A program made the position numbers and the translations under genes. A stretch of DNA of 64,000 nucleotides from Taudactylus pleione (taxonomy: Eukaryota > Chordata > Amphibia > Anura > Myobatrachidae): NCBI GenBank assembly GCA_031769625.1, contig JAUIMM010001254.1, positions 496,001 through 560,000 of the forward strand, read 5' to 3'. Numbering within the stretch: the first letter of the stretch is position 1; every line of letters begins with the position of its first letter. This document shows, in pieces, positions 36,201-46,913 of this stretch. The notes below the pieces were generated by a model, which was not told the origin of the DNA, did not search any database, and saw only the letters and a list, made by a program, of their open reading frames with translations.

Positions 36201-36599
36201 AAAAAGAAAAGGTTTTATCTCCATAAAGAGACTTTTCCTATCACCTGGTGTCTGTGGCCCATACACATTAATTAATCTCACATCTTGTCCCTTTATGTTG
36301 ACATCCAAAATCATACATCTACCTGCTTGCAATTCAATAACCTTGTGCACAGTTACCATATCAGAAAAAAGGACTGCCACCCCACCGTATGGCTCGGCCG
36401 CAAGAGACCAGTAAGAAGGACCCCTCCTCCACTCCTGCTTCGCCTTGTGGAGGATATCCAATTTACTAATCCTAGTCTCTTGCAAAAATAAAACATCAAC
36501 ATCAATCGTATTGAAAAAATCAAAGGCCATCATACGAGCACATTCGGACAACACGGAAGCCACATTAATCGTGGCACATCGTATAGGATGAGGATCCAT
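33221..36599 (-). pseudogene. LINE ORF2 with a 3' frameshift (copy 2)
   Basis: The frame is open from the ATG at 36599 through the endonuclease, the reverse transcriptase (YADD intact) and the Cys/His motif C999-C1004-H1013-C1018. It shifts at residue 1063 because of one extra A in a homopolymer and stops at 33405 after 1064 aa. Copies 1 and 3 continue to 1125 aa. The lost tail is the tryptophan-containing C-terminus. Other changes against copy 1 include D369N and P672L. All catalytic residues remain, so partial activity cannot be excluded. An indel in a run of 7-8 A is also a classic sequencing or assembly error. Confidence 0.85.
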
Positions 36600-36665
36600 G
36601 TTTCTAGGTTATGGAATATTACAAGACCTTGCTTACTTTTACATACCATCACCAAAAAACAAGTC

Positions 36666-39600
36666 TTAACACTGCACACCAGCCCCCTGCGGGCCAGCCA
36701 CACCACCGCCTGTGGCATCCCCACCCCCCTCCCTTCCACCCCCAGAGGGTACACCACCCTCCTCAGGGATCCCAGGGTCAGGGGCCTTGGCCACAAACTT
36801 TATGACCTGGCAGTGTACCCCACCACCAGTGCCACTTGGCCCGACCCCCGAGCTCTGGGATGACTCCACATCAGTCTCTTCGGCTACCTCCTGCTGAACC
36901 GCCACTGTCTCCTCCATTGCCACCACCTCCTCCTTTCTCCTTTCCACCACCCTTCTTTCCATCGGGGCCAGAGTTTCCTTATTTACCGCCTCTTCCCCCA
37001 CCTCCGGGATTGACTCCCTTCTTTTTTTCCCGTCCCGGTGCTTCTCACTTTCTTTAAAAGACCTCTTTGTTTTTCTTTTGTTTTTTTTTGACACCAGATA
37101 ACACTCTCCATCTTTCCTTATGATTTCCTCCTCATCAGAGGAGAAAACATCAAATTTATTTGATAACACCACTTGTGTTTCTGTATCTTTCTCTTTTATC
37201 CCCTTCCCTCCCCGCCTAACCTCCTGAAATGTCTCCTCCATTACCTCCTCCCTACTTTCAACATTTACCACCTCATCCTGCTCTATACCCTCTTCTTCTA
37301 CCTCATTCACCACCTCACTCACCACCACACTACTACCCACCACCTGTTCTAACACCACATTGTGACTGGCTTTCGGACATCTGCTATAAGGGTGCCCCTC
37401 CACCCCACACAAATTGCACCTGACAGTGTGACAATCTCTAGACCAGTGACCCACACCCCCACACAAAGAACACTTCACCACAGTGCACTCGGAACTAACG
37501 TGACGGTGATCACCACACTTAAAACATGTCCTCGGCTGCCCAGGATAAAAACACTGAACCCTGTCCCTACCTATATAGGCAGCCGAGGGCACATGCACAC
37601 ACCCCCTTTCAGAATACCTCAACCTAATTCCTACTTCCCACGCCCCTCCCCACACACCCAACACATAACCAGCCTTTGTTACCCCCGATTCAAGATCACA
37701 AAATCTCTTAAGCCAAAAGGCAATATCCTCTGGAGGTAATGATTCATTTCTGACTAGGATCGTAGCTTTGACCCTGTCCTGCCTGGTGACCAGGTTAACC
37801 ACATACTTCTCAAATGGGTCCTTGGATCTGCACGCCTGCCACTTCACCCAGAAAACCTGCAGACCCTGGTACGATACAAAGCTCAAGTCATACTCCAGGG
37901 TCCGCACTGGGTGAATGCAGGCGTACAGATCTGCCGCACCGAACCCCAGGCTGAACACCATTTTAAGGAAAGCCTCTCTACTTGGGGCTTCCCCTGGAGC
38001 AATCCACTTAAATTGAACAAGGTTCCTTCTTTTGCCAACACCTCCAGGCGTAGGTGCAGCATATGACACATTATTTGCTCTTTGTCTAGTAACCACACTG
38101 GCATAAGACAGAACACCCGGAGCTGATTTAGACTGTCTCTCACCTCTCGAGACCATGTCTTTTTCTATTGCAGCGGCAGCCACTCTAGCCCTTTCAGGGA
38201 CTAGCATTTTATCACCATATATAGTTTCAATCACCTTTCTTTGTTCAGCCGAAAGAGTCTCTTTATTCAGTATCGGCATTCCCTGTGCCAATATTGGACG
38301 GCTGACTGATACAGATGACACCCCTGGCACTTCCTCAGGAGCCTTATCCTGATGGGATTCCCCCTCCATGCCAGCTTCTACCAATACTGCTGCCTGAATC
38401 AGCTCAGAATCCATGGCCTCAGTGCAATCAGGGATAGTAGCTGCCAGTTCCCCCACAGGTACTGTTGCTCCGCCTATAGGGACCAGGGGGACCAGGGTAA
38501 CAATTTGGGCACCCCCACTCCCAATCCCCCCAGTCTCCTTTGCATCATCGCTTACCTTATCAACTGGCTCCCCCTGTACTCTCCGACCAGCATCCTCGGA
38601 CGGCTGAGCCTCCACAGCAGCTGAAGACGGAACCTCCTCCTGTTCTGACTTAACCACCTCCATGTCACTCATAGAGGTAGATTCCGATTTGATCATCTTT
38701 TTTTTAATTTTCTTTAAATATTCCAAGCGGTCCTTAGCATTTCCCAAAGAAACGGACAAAGCTGTAATTTCCTCCTTAAAAGACCATCTGTCCCAGGTAG
38801 CGCTAACATTTCTTTTTCTCTTTTTTTCGCTTAGCTTGTTGCTCAGCTTCCTAATCTCTTTTTGAAGCTGATCCATGCTCAAAGCAGCATACACGTCATC
38901 TTCTTCATCCGCAGACACTTGGTCCTCCTCCACCGTCTTCTCCCCTTTTGCGGCACCCCCCGCTTCACTGCCAGTGGGGGCCACCATCTCCCCCTGAGTT
39001 GCCTCACTCAGGGGTCCCTCCACTGACAGTTTGGGGAGCACCGCTGGGCTAGGGGTCACCATAACTGCACCTCCAGCACTGATCACCAGATTGCTGCTTT
39101 CTGTCATCTCCATGTCCTCCGATTCACTGCCAGTGAGGGTCTCCATACCCCCCCGAGTTGCCTCACTCGGGGGTCCCTCCACTGGCAGTTTGGAGGCAAG
39201 ACTTGCAGACACTGGTCCCATCTCCTCTGCACCGCTAGCGGGGGCCGCCATTACCCCCCGAGTTGCGTCACTCGGGGGTCCCGCCGCCAGCGGTTTGGAG
39301 ACTGGCACTCTGCTGAACTCCACTGGACCCCCCACTCTCCGAACTGAAAGTCCAGGGGGGTCCAGGACACCTCCTCCGCCAGCCGCCGGGTCCACCAGCA
39401 CAGCAGCCGCCTTCCGACTCCCCGGCACGTCCGCCGCTGGTACAGGGAGTCCTCCGCTTGCCGCCGCCGTCCGCTCCATCAGCTCCGGCTGCTTCGGCTG
39501 CTCCGTCAGACTCCCCGCACTCCGTCTCCCGGGCAGGCGCGCCAAAGGGACAGGGGGGTCCGGAGCTCCAGCCGCGCACACTTGCGGCCTCCGCGAACCG

Positions 39601-39731
39601 GCGGGTGGATCCCCGGCCTCGCGCTGCAGTCCTCCGGCAGGCAGGTTAGGCGGGTCAGGCGGGTCAGGCGGGACAGGAGCGACAGAACCCCTGCTTGATC
39701 CTCCAGCCCGGGGTCTGCCTCTCTTAGTCAT
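36666..39731 (-). CDS. LINE ORF1: gag-like CCHC protein (copy 2)
   Basis: 1021 aa from the ATG at 39731, the same length as in copy 1. The N-terminal GPxSxATxG repeats, the coiled-coil region and all three zinc knuckles (37377-37526) are intact. Differences from copy 1 are single substitutions, such as a DATIPD to AATIPD change, SYRGLQ to SYQGLQ, QAKSALS to QSKSAPG, and EVVKETD to EVAEETD. Several of these are shared with copy 3 and not with copy 1. Confidence 0.92.
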   Translation of the reverse strand: MTKRGRPRAGGSSRGSVAPVPPDPPDPPNLPAGGLQREAGDPPAGSRRPQVCAAGAPDPPVPLARLPGRRSAGSLTEQPKQPELMERTAAASGGLPVPAADVPGSRKAAAVLVDPAAGGGGVLDPPGLSVRRVGGPVEFSRVPVSKPLAAGPPSDATRGVMAAPASGAEEMGPVSASLASKLPVEGPPSEATRGGMETLTGSESEDMEMTESSNLVISAGGAVMVTPSPAVLPKLSVEGPLSEATQGEMVAPTGSEAGGAAKGEKTVEEDQVSADEEDDVYAALSMDQLQKEIRKLSNKLSEKKRKRNVSATWDRWSFKEEITALSVSLGNAKDRLEYLKKIKKKMIKSESTSMSDMEVVKSEQEEVPSSAAVEAQPSEDAGRRVQGEPVDKVSDDAKETGGIGSGGAQIVTLVPLVPIGGATVPVGELAATIPDCTEAMDSELIQAAVLVEAGMEGESHQDKAPEEVPGVSSVSVSRPILAQGMPILNKETLSAEQRKVIETIYGDKMLVPERARVAAAAIEKDMVSRGERQSKSAPGVLSYASVVTRQRANNVSYAAPTPGGVGKRRNLVQFKWIAPGEAPSREAFLKMVFSLGFGAADLYACIHPVRTLEYDLSFVSYQGLQVFWVKWQACRSKDPFEKYVVNLVTRQDRVKATILVRNESLPPEDIAFWLKRFCDLESGVTKAGYVLGVWGGAWEVGIRLRYSERGCVHVPSAAYIGRDRVQCFYPGQPRTCFKCGDHRHVSSECTVVKCSLCGGVGHWSRDCHTVRCNLCGVEGHPYSRCPKASHNVVLEQVVGSSVVVSEVVNEVEEEGIEQDEVVNVESREEVMEETFQEVRRGGKGIKEKDTETQVVLSNKFDVFSSDEEEIIRKDGECYLVSKKNKRKTKRSFKESEKHRDGKKRRESIPEVGEEAVNKETLAPMERRVVERRKEEVVAMEETVAVQQEVAEETDVESSQSSGVGPSGTGGGVHCQVIKFVAKAPDPGIPEEGGVPSGGGREGGGDATGGGVAGPQGAGVQC

Positions 39732-39891
39732 GGTGCTGAAAGGCAGCAGCACCACAGCAAATCCTCAGCACCACAAACAGCAGGATCAGCAGCGATATCT
39801 TCCCCAGGAGGAATCAGCCTGCCTGGGGAAGCCCTCTCCCTGTCTCAGCAGCTCACCACCTCCTCCTAGGACACTCCTCTCCCAAATGGTA
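39732..39891 (-). other. LINE copy 2 5' leader
   Basis: 160 nt, colinear with copy 1. The 10-bp inverted repeat is at 39799-39831. The leader runs to ...CCAAATGGTA and then meets the 16-bp junction with copy 3. Confidence 0.75.
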
Positions 39892-39907
39892 TGCTACAGA
39901 GACAGAA
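39892..39907. repeat. 16-bp junction between LINE copies 2 and 3
   Basis: TGCTACAGAGACAGAA replaces any full satellite monomer between the two elements. It keeps the GACAGAA core next to the 3' end of copy 3, but ACAGA replaces GCGGT. No satellite monomer seen here carries that variant. It could be a mutated target duplication, untemplated bases added at a jump, or a recombination product. Confidence 0.85.
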
Positions 39908-40158
39908 TATGCTTCTTTATTTTAACTTGCAACAAAGATATATATATATATACAATAATTACATATATAAAAAATAAATAAATAAATAGATAAAATATAT
40001 ATATACACAAAATCAACATAAGGATACACAATATTACTCCATATTATGCCTTATAACCAAAAGAAAACTTTACCAATCCTAATAATAAACAACTTATCTC
40101 CTATGAGAAAAAGTAAGCAAGGATTTTAGAACAACAACTACCTTAACCACTATCTATA

Positions 40159-40197
<39 letters not shown>

Positions 40198-40416
40198 TTA
40201 TATATGTATATATACACAGCAAACCATAAAACAATACAAAAAACTTTAACTGCTATCTATCTTATCTAATCCTACCCATCACCAATACACACCACCTCAG
40301 GTAGATGTATGTAAAACCTTTTCAACAAAAACCAAAAAATAGAATAAAAAATCTACAGGGAGTGAAAGGACAGAAAAGAAACCCAGCTGAACAAGAAGAG
40401 ACTTTCAACCACCCAC
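39908..40416 (-). other. LINE copy 3 3' UTR
   Basis: Colinear with the other two. It lacks about 7 bp near 40014 (AAAATCAACATA where copy 1 has AAAATCAAATATCAACATA). It carries a run of 32 T at 40163-40194 where the others have 12-13. AATAAA in sense is at 39916-39921. Confidence 0.8.
40163..40194. repeat. 32-nt T homopolymer in the copy 3 3' UTR
   Basis: A run of 32 T on the plus strand (A in sense), next to TA repeats. The same place has 13 T in copy 1 and 12 in copy 2. Slippage during replication or sequencing is the simple explanation. Confidence 0.8.
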
Positions 40417-43400
40417 TCAAGGGGGTTTCAAACGGCCCCACCACTGTGACCATCTGACAGCATCCAGTCTCCCCTTATCCAGATCCATCATCTTTTTCAC
40501 CTCTTGCATAATCATACCTACCACCACATCACAGGGGAGGACCTTCCTTCGAATAGATACCTGGCACCGTGCATTCCACGTGTGATACCTAACAGCTAAA
40601 CTAACTAAAAAAATTGTGGTCAAATTAAAGTCACCGTATCTTCTGACTACCCCATAAGCCCACTCAGGGTAACTAAGACCCGAAAGGCACGGGATACCAA
40701 TGGCCTTTGAAACCTCCTCATAAACCTTTACATTAAAAGGACACTCAAGCAGGAAGTGGTCCATCGTCTCCTCCACCCCTGGACATTCCTCCCGTGGGCA
40801 GCCACGTTCACTGGCACTTCGCCACCTGAGGTTCCCTCCAACATAAAGCCTCCCATGAAAAGTGAGCCAGGCAATATCTTTGAACTTGGGCGGTAACCTT
40901 TGTGAATTTAACAAAACCAATCCAGCCGAAGCGACATTACCTGGACAGTCCCTCAGTGACAGCGGAACATGAAAGTGGGTGTGCAAAATTCTTCTCTCCA
41001 ACTCCCTCCTAGAGAAGTTTTTGACTTCACCCACTCCCACGTCATATCGCTTTATCACCTTCAAGCTCTGGATGACGTAGATCGGGAGGTAACCATGACG
41101 AATCCGGAAACTTCTCACTTGGCCTCCATCTATCCAGAATCTGAGGAAGGGAAACACCCATGGTCTAAATCCCTCTACCCACCGAGGAGGAGTGTCTAAA
41201 ACCATGCTCCCAATGTTAAGCTTTAAAAAAGCTGTAACAAAAAAGATCACTGGGTTTACCATGTTCAAACCCCCATCTTTCCTCGGTCTGTAGGTGATAC
41301 CCCTCTTCACTATATTGATCCTGTTCTTCCACAACAAGAGGAAGAACAAGGAATTCAATCTGGACCACAAAGATTGTGGCAAAAAGCACACGTAACTGAC
41401 ATACAAAAAAATCGGGATCAGGTAAGTTTTGCACAAGTCAACCCTTTCCCTCAAAGACAATTTCCATCTTTTCCAACTCTCTACCTTCTTGGTAGCATCT
41501 TCCAGCTTGTTAACCCAATTTAGGGAGGCATAATCTCCATGATCAAATTTGATACCAAGAATTTTAATCTGATCGTTGACCTGAGGGAAGCTGTCCGGAA
41601 GAGGAAAAGGCTCCCCCTCCTCCCCCATCCAGAAAACATCACACTTTTCTCGGTTTACTCTGGAGCACGAAGCCTCAGAGTACTCGCAAATGAGGTGTTC
41701 TATGCCACGGGCCTCTGCCTGCGAGGACAGAACCACCGTGACATCATCTGCGTAAGCCACCACCCTCAATGCAAACTCCGGACACAGCTGCACCCCCCCT
41801 ACAGTCCCACACTCTACCCTCCTAACGAAGGGATCGATTGCAAAGACATACAGGAGGGGGCTCAGGGGACACCCCTGATGAACACCCGAGCCTACACCAA
41901 AGGTAGGGCCCACCCAACCGTTTACCAGTGGAAAGCTTTCAGCCATACGATAGATCGTCTGTAACCAATTAACCACCCTCTCTGGAAGACCATACCATCT
42001 CAGTAGAGCCCAAAGGTACTCATGATTCACTCGGTCAAAAGCTTTAGACTGATCCAATGCCAGTAAGTACTTTCCCCACTTCTCAGCCCTGCACCGCTCA
42101 ATGGCCTCCCGGACACCAAGGACAGCACTAAAAGTGCTACGACCCTTCACCGTACAGTGCTGAGAAGGAGAAAGCAACAGCTCAGAAAACTCTGAAAGCC
42201 TGTTAAACAGTACCTTTGCCAAAATCTTCCTGTCTGTATTGAGAAGGGCTATGGGGCGCCAGTTCTCAATACGAGACGAGTCCTTCCCTTTGGACAGCAA
42301 AATAAGCGCAGATAACCTCATGGAAGGAGGGAGGACTCCCTCATCCAGGCTCTCATTAAAAACTTCCACAAGGCGGGGAATCAGGAGGTCAGCAAAGGTC
42401 TTATAAAATTCAGATGTTAAACCATCTGGTCCTGGTGATTTCTTGGGGTTTAAACCCATTATCGCCTTCCTAACTTCCTCTGCGGTTATATCACTTGCCA
42501 AGGAGTCAAGAGAGGCACCCTGAGAACTCAGACCAGGGGTTCCCCTCAGAAATTCCTCCATCCTCTCCCTGATGAGTGGCTGCTCAGACAGAAGATCAGA
42601 ATAGTAGGACACAATAACATCCAGAATGCCTTCCTTGTCAGTACGAAGAACACCCTGTCCGTCCACCAGTCCTCTGACATGTTTGGCATCGACTGACCTC
42701 CTACAGCTCTGGTAGGGATCAGGCGAGTGGTACATACCATAATCCCTTTCCAAAACCAAGGATGCCAATCGGTTATATTGGAACTCTTTCATCTGAGCCT
42801 TCACTCGGGAGATTTCCCCATCATCTCCCTCCTCAGAGATCAGGAAATCCAATTTCCTTCTCAGATTACGGTAGATATTTTGCTTTATCAAGTTTTTCCT
42901 AGCTATAAGGCCACGGAAAAATTTGCAGGTTCTCTTTTTAATCACCTCCCACCACTCAGACCTACTCCAACCAGCCTCCAGAAGTGTCTCCTGAGATTGA
43001 AAGAAGACCCTGAAGGACTGCCTAACTCTCTCTTCATCCAGGAGTTCAGAGTTCAAACGCCACAGACCCCGCCCCTTCTGAGGGGTTTCTGAAGCATTCA
43101 AAGTTACTGAGAGCAAACCGTGATCGGAAAATTCCACCAACCTCACCCCAAGGGATGAAGTCTTGGAAGTCTCCTTAACAAAAAACCTATCTATCCTAGA
43201 CCTACGACTACCACTAAAGTAGGTGAAACCCGTGAGGTCTGGGGAGTGACGAATATGCACATCCACCAAACCAGCCTGTCTAACCATGCTAACTAAAAAA
43301 TTGGAATCATAGCCCAGGGGTCTCCTTGAGCCTCCCCTGTCTTTTGGCCTAACAACGGTATTAAAATCACCACCAAAGACGACCTGCTGGGCTGTAAAAA

Positions 43401-43794
43401 GAAAAGGTTTTATCTCCATAAAGAGACTTTTCCTATCACCTGGTGTCTGTGGCCCATACACATTAATTAATCTCACATCTTGTCCCTTTATGTTGACATC
43501 CAAAATCATACATCTACCTGCTTGCAATTCAATAACCTTGTGCACAGTTACCATATCAGAAAAAAGGACTGCCACCCCACCGTATGGCTCGGCCGCAAGA
43601 GACCAGTAAGAAGGACCCCTCCTCCACTCCTGCTTCGCCTTGTGGAGGATATCCAATTTACTAATCCTAGTCTCTTGCAAAAATAAAACATCAACATCAA
43701 TCGTATTGAAAAAATCAAAGGCCATCATACGAGCACATTCGGACAACACGGAAGCCACATTAATCGTGGCACATCGTATAGGATGAGGATCCAT
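40417..43794 (-). CDS. LINE ORF2: APE endonuclease and reverse transcriptase (copy 3)
   Basis: 1125 aa from the ATG at 43794, fully open. All endonuclease residues (N12, E41, Y113, D143, D202, SDH) and the RT catalytic residues D581 and YADD 681-684 are present, as is the terminal C-x4-C-x8-H-x4-C. One notable change is R639H, turning GVRQGCPLSP into GVHQGCPLSP. The arginine there is nearly invariant in LINE reverse transcriptases. The codon change (CGT to CAT, 41878-41880) is a CpG transition. Other changes against copy 1 are E253D, S671C and F865V. Activity is probably reduced, but that is inference. Confidence 0.92.
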   Translation of the reverse strand: MDPHPIRCATINVASVLSECARMMAFDFFNTIDVDVLFLQETRISKLDILHKAKQEWRRGPSYWSLAAEPYGGVAVLFSDMVTVHKVIELQAGRCMILDVNIKGQDVRLINVYGPQTPGDRKSLFMEIKPFLFTAQQVVFGGDFNTVVRPKDRGGSRRPLGYDSNFLVSMVRQAGLVDVHIRHSPDLTGFTYFSGSRRSRIDRFFVKETSKTSSLGVRLVEFSDHGLLSVTLNASETPQKGRGLWRLNSELLDEERVRQSFRVFFQSQETLLEAGWSRSEWWEVIKKRTCKFFRGLIARKNLIKQNIYRNLRRKLDFLISEEGDDGEISRVKAQMKEFQYNRLASLVLERDYGMYHSPDPYQSCRRSVDAKHVRGLVDGQGVLRTDKEGILDVIVSYYSDLLSEQPLIRERMEEFLRGTPGLSSQGASLDSLASDITAEEVRKAIMGLNPKKSPGPDGLTSEFYKTFADLLIPRLVEVFNESLDEGVLPPSMRLSALILLSKGKDSSRIENWRPIALLNTDRKILAKVLFNRLSEFSELLLSPSQHCTVKGRSTFSAVLGVREAIERCRAEKWGKYLLALDQSKAFDRVNHEYLWALLRWYGLPERVVNWLQTIYRMAESFPLVNGWVGPTFGVGSGVHQGCPLSPLLYVFAIDPFVRRVECGTVGGVQLCPEFALRVVAYADDVTVVLSSQAEARGIEHLICEYSEASCSRVNREKCDVFWMGEEGEPFPLPDSFPQVNDQIKILGIKFDHGDYASLNWVNKLEDATKKVESWKRWKLSLRERVDLCKTYLIPIFLYVSYVCFLPQSLWSRLNSLFFLLLWKNRINIVKRGITYRPRKDGGLNMVNPVIFFVTAFLKLNIGSMVLDTPPRWVEGFRPWVFPFLRFWIDGGQVRSFRIRHGYLPIYVIQSLKVIKRYDVGVGEVKNFSRRELERRILHTHFHVPLSLRDCPGNVASAGLVLLNSQRLPPKFKDIAWLTFHGRLYVGGNLRWRSASERGCPREECPGVEETMDHFLLECPFNVKVYEEVSKAIGIPCLSGLSYPEWAYGVVRRYGDFNLTTIFLVSLAVRYHTWNARCQVSIRRKVLPCDVVVGMIMQEVKKMMDLDKGRLDAVRWSQWWGRLKPP

Positions 43795-43860
43795 GTTTCT
43801 AGGTTATGGAATATTACAAGACCTTGCTTACTTTTACATACCATCACCAAAAAACAAGTC

Positions 43861-46800
43861 TTAACACTGCACACCAGCCCCCTGCGGGCCAGCACCACCG
43901 CTTGTGGCATCCCCACCCCCCTCCCTTCCACCCCCAGAGGGTACACCACCCTCCTCAGGGATCCCAGGGTCAGGGGCCTTGGCCACAAACTTTATGACCT
44001 GGCAGTGTACCCCACCACCAGTGCCACTTGGCCCGACCCCCGAGCTCTGGGATGACTCCACATCAGTCTCTTTGACTACCTCCTGCTGAACCGCCACTGT
44101 CTCCTCCATTGCCACCACCTCCTCCTTTCTCCTTTCCACCACCCTTCTTTCCATCGGGGCCAGAGTTTCCTTATTTACCGCCTCTTCCCCCACCTCCGGG
44201 ATTGACTCCCTTCTTTTTTTCCCGTCCCGGTGCCTCTCACTTTCTTTAAAAGACCTCTTTGTTTTTCTTTTGTTTTTTTTTGACACCAGATAACACTCTC
44301 CATCTTTCCTTATGATTTCCTCCTCATCAGAGGAGAAAACATCAAATTTATTTGATAACACCACTTGTGTTTCTGCACCTTTCTCTTTTATCCCCTTCCC
44401 TCCCCGCCTAACCTCCTGAAATGTCTCCTCCATTACCTCCTCCCTACTTTCAACATTTACCACCTCATCCTGCTCTATACCCTCTTCTTCTACCTCATTC
44501 ACCACCTCACTCACCACCACACTACTACCCACCACCTGTTCTAACACCACATTGTGACTGGCTTTCGGACATCTGCTATAAGGGTGCCCCTCCACCCCAC
44601 ACAAATTGCACCTGACAGTGTGACAATCTCTAGACCAGTGACCCACACCCCCACACAAAGAACACTTCACCACAGTGCACTCGGAACTAACGTGACGGTG
44701 ATCACCACACTTAAAACATGTCCTCGGCTGCCCAGGATAAAAACACTGAACCCTGTCCCTACCTATATAGGCAGCCGAGGGCACATGCACACACCCCCTT
44801 TCAGAATACCTCAACCTAATTCCTACTTCCCACGCCCCTCCCCACACACCCAACACATAACCAGCCTTTGTTACCCCCGATTCAAGATCACAAAATCTCT
44901 TAAGCCAAAAGGCAATATCCTCTGGAGGTAATGATTCATTTCTGACTAGGATCGTAGCTTTGACCCTGTCCTGCCTGGTGACCAGGTTAACCACATACTT
45001 CTCAAATGGGTCCTTGGATCTGCACGCCTGCCACTTCACCCAGAAAACCTGCAGACCCTGGTACGATACAAAGCTCAAGTCATACTCCAGGGTCCGCACT
45101 GGGTGAATGCAGGCGTACAGATCTGCCGCACCGAACCCCAGGCTGAACACCATTTTAAGGAAAGCCTCTCTACTTGGGGCTTCCCCTGGAGCAATCCACT
45201 TAAATTGAACAAGGTTCCTTCTTTTGCCAACACCTCCAGGCGTAGGTGCAGCATATGACACATTATTTGCTCTTTGTCTAGTAACCACACTGGCATAAGA
45301 CAGAACACCCGGAGCTGATTTAGACTGCCTCTCACCTCTGAGACCATGTCTTTTTCTATTGCAGCGGCAGCCACTCTAGCCCTTTCAGGGACTAGCATTT
45401 TATCACCATATATAGTTTCAATCACCTTTCTTTGTTCAGCCGAAAGAGTCTCTTTATTCAGTATCGGCATTCCCTGTGCCAATATTGGACGGCTGACTGA
45501 TACAGATGACACCCCTGGCACTTCCTCAGGAGCGTTATCCTGATGGGATTCACCCTCCATGCCAGCTTCTACCAATACTGCTGCCTGAATCAGCTCAGAA
45601 TCCATGGCCTCAGTGCAATCAGGGATAGTAGCTGCCAGTTCCCCCACAGGTACTGTTGCTCCGCCTATAGGGACCAGGGGGACCAGGGTAACAATTTGGG
45701 CACCCCCACTCCCAATCCACCCAGTCTCCTTTGCATCATCGCTTACCTTATCAACTGGCTCCCCCTGCACTCTCCGACCAGCATCCTCGGACGGCTGAGC
45801 CTCCACAGCAGCTGAAGACGGAACCTCCTCCTGTTCTGACTTAACCACCTCCATGTCACTCATAGAGGTAGATTCCGATTTGATCATCTTTTTTTTTATT
45901 TTCTTTAAATATTCCAAGCGGTCCTTAGCATTTCCCAAAGAAACGGACAAAGCTGTAATTTCCTCCTTAAAAGACCATCTGTCCCAGGTAGCGCTAACAT
46001 TTCTTTTTCTCTTTTTTTCGCTTAGCTTGTTGCTCAGCTTCCTAATCTCTTTTTGAAGCTGATCCATGCTCAAAGCAGCATACACGTCATCTTCTTCATC
46101 CGCAGACACTTGGTCCTCCTCCACCGTCTTCTCCCCTTTTGCGGCACCCCCCGCTTCACTGCCAGTGGGGGCCACCATCTCCCCCTGAGTTGCCTCACTC
46201 AGGGGTCCCTCCACTGACAGTTTGGGGAGCACCGCTGGGCTAGGGGTCACCATAACTGCACCTCCAGCACTGATCACCAGATTGCTGCTTTCTGTCATCT
46301 CCATGTCCTCCGATTCACTGCCAGTGAGGGTCTCCATACCCCCCCGAGTTGCCTCACTCGGGGGTCCCTCTACTGACAGTTTGGAGGCAGAGTCTGCAGC
46401 CACTATAACCACCTCCGCTGCACCGCTAGCGGGGGCCGCCATTACCCCCCGAGTTGCGTCACTCGGGGGTCCCGCCGCCAGCGGTTTGGAGACTGGCACT
46501 CTGCTGAACTCCACTGGACCCCCCGCTCTCCGAACTGAAAGTCCAGGGGGGTCCAGGACACCTCCTCCGCCCGCCGCCGGGTCCACCAGCACAGCAGCCG
46601 CCTTCCGACTCCCCGGCACGTCCGCCGCTGATACAGGGAGTCCTCCGCTTGCCGCCGCCGTCCGCTCCATCAGCTCCGGCTGCTTCGGCTGCTCCGTCAG
46701 ACTCCGTCTCCCGGGCAGGCGCGCCAAAGGGACAGGGGGGTCCGGAGCTCCAGCCGCGCACACTTGCGGCCTCCGCGAACCGGCGGGTGGATCCCCGGCC

Positions 46801-46913
46801 TCGCGCTGCAGTCCTCCGGCAGGCAGGTTAGGCGGGTCAGGCGGGTCAGGCGGGACAGGAGCGACAGAACCCCTGCTTGATCCTCCAGCCCGGGGTCTGC
46901 CTCTCTTAGTCAT
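43861..46913 (-). pseudogene. LINE ORF1 with an internal frameshift (copy 3)
   Basis: Starts at the ATG at 46913. The frame holds for about 524 codons, then a one-base deletion (plus strand CCTCTGAGACC at 45336-45346, where copies 1 and 2 have CCTCTCGAGACC) shifts it, and the shifted frame stops at 45075. The original frame resumes downstream and still encodes the conserved region and three intact zinc knuckles (44569-44718) to the stop at 43861. Other differences are loss of three residues (AGS) in the N-terminus, a block of about 14 changes in 45 bp near 46371-46425, and a 3-nt deletion near the C-terminus. A truncated protein without knuckles is predicted. Confidence 0.88.

Larger units (their letters stand above)
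32707..39891 (-). mobile_element. Tx1-like non-LTR retrotransposon, copy 2
   Basis: A 7.19-kb full-length copy on the minus strand, inserted at the same satellite nucleotide as copy 1 and followed after 16 bp by copy 3. ORF1 is open. ORF2 carries a one-base insertion in an A-run (plus strand 33411-33418, 8 A instead of 7) that replaces its last 62 residues. Apart from simple repeats it differs from copy 1 by scattered substitutions only. Confidence 0.93.
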
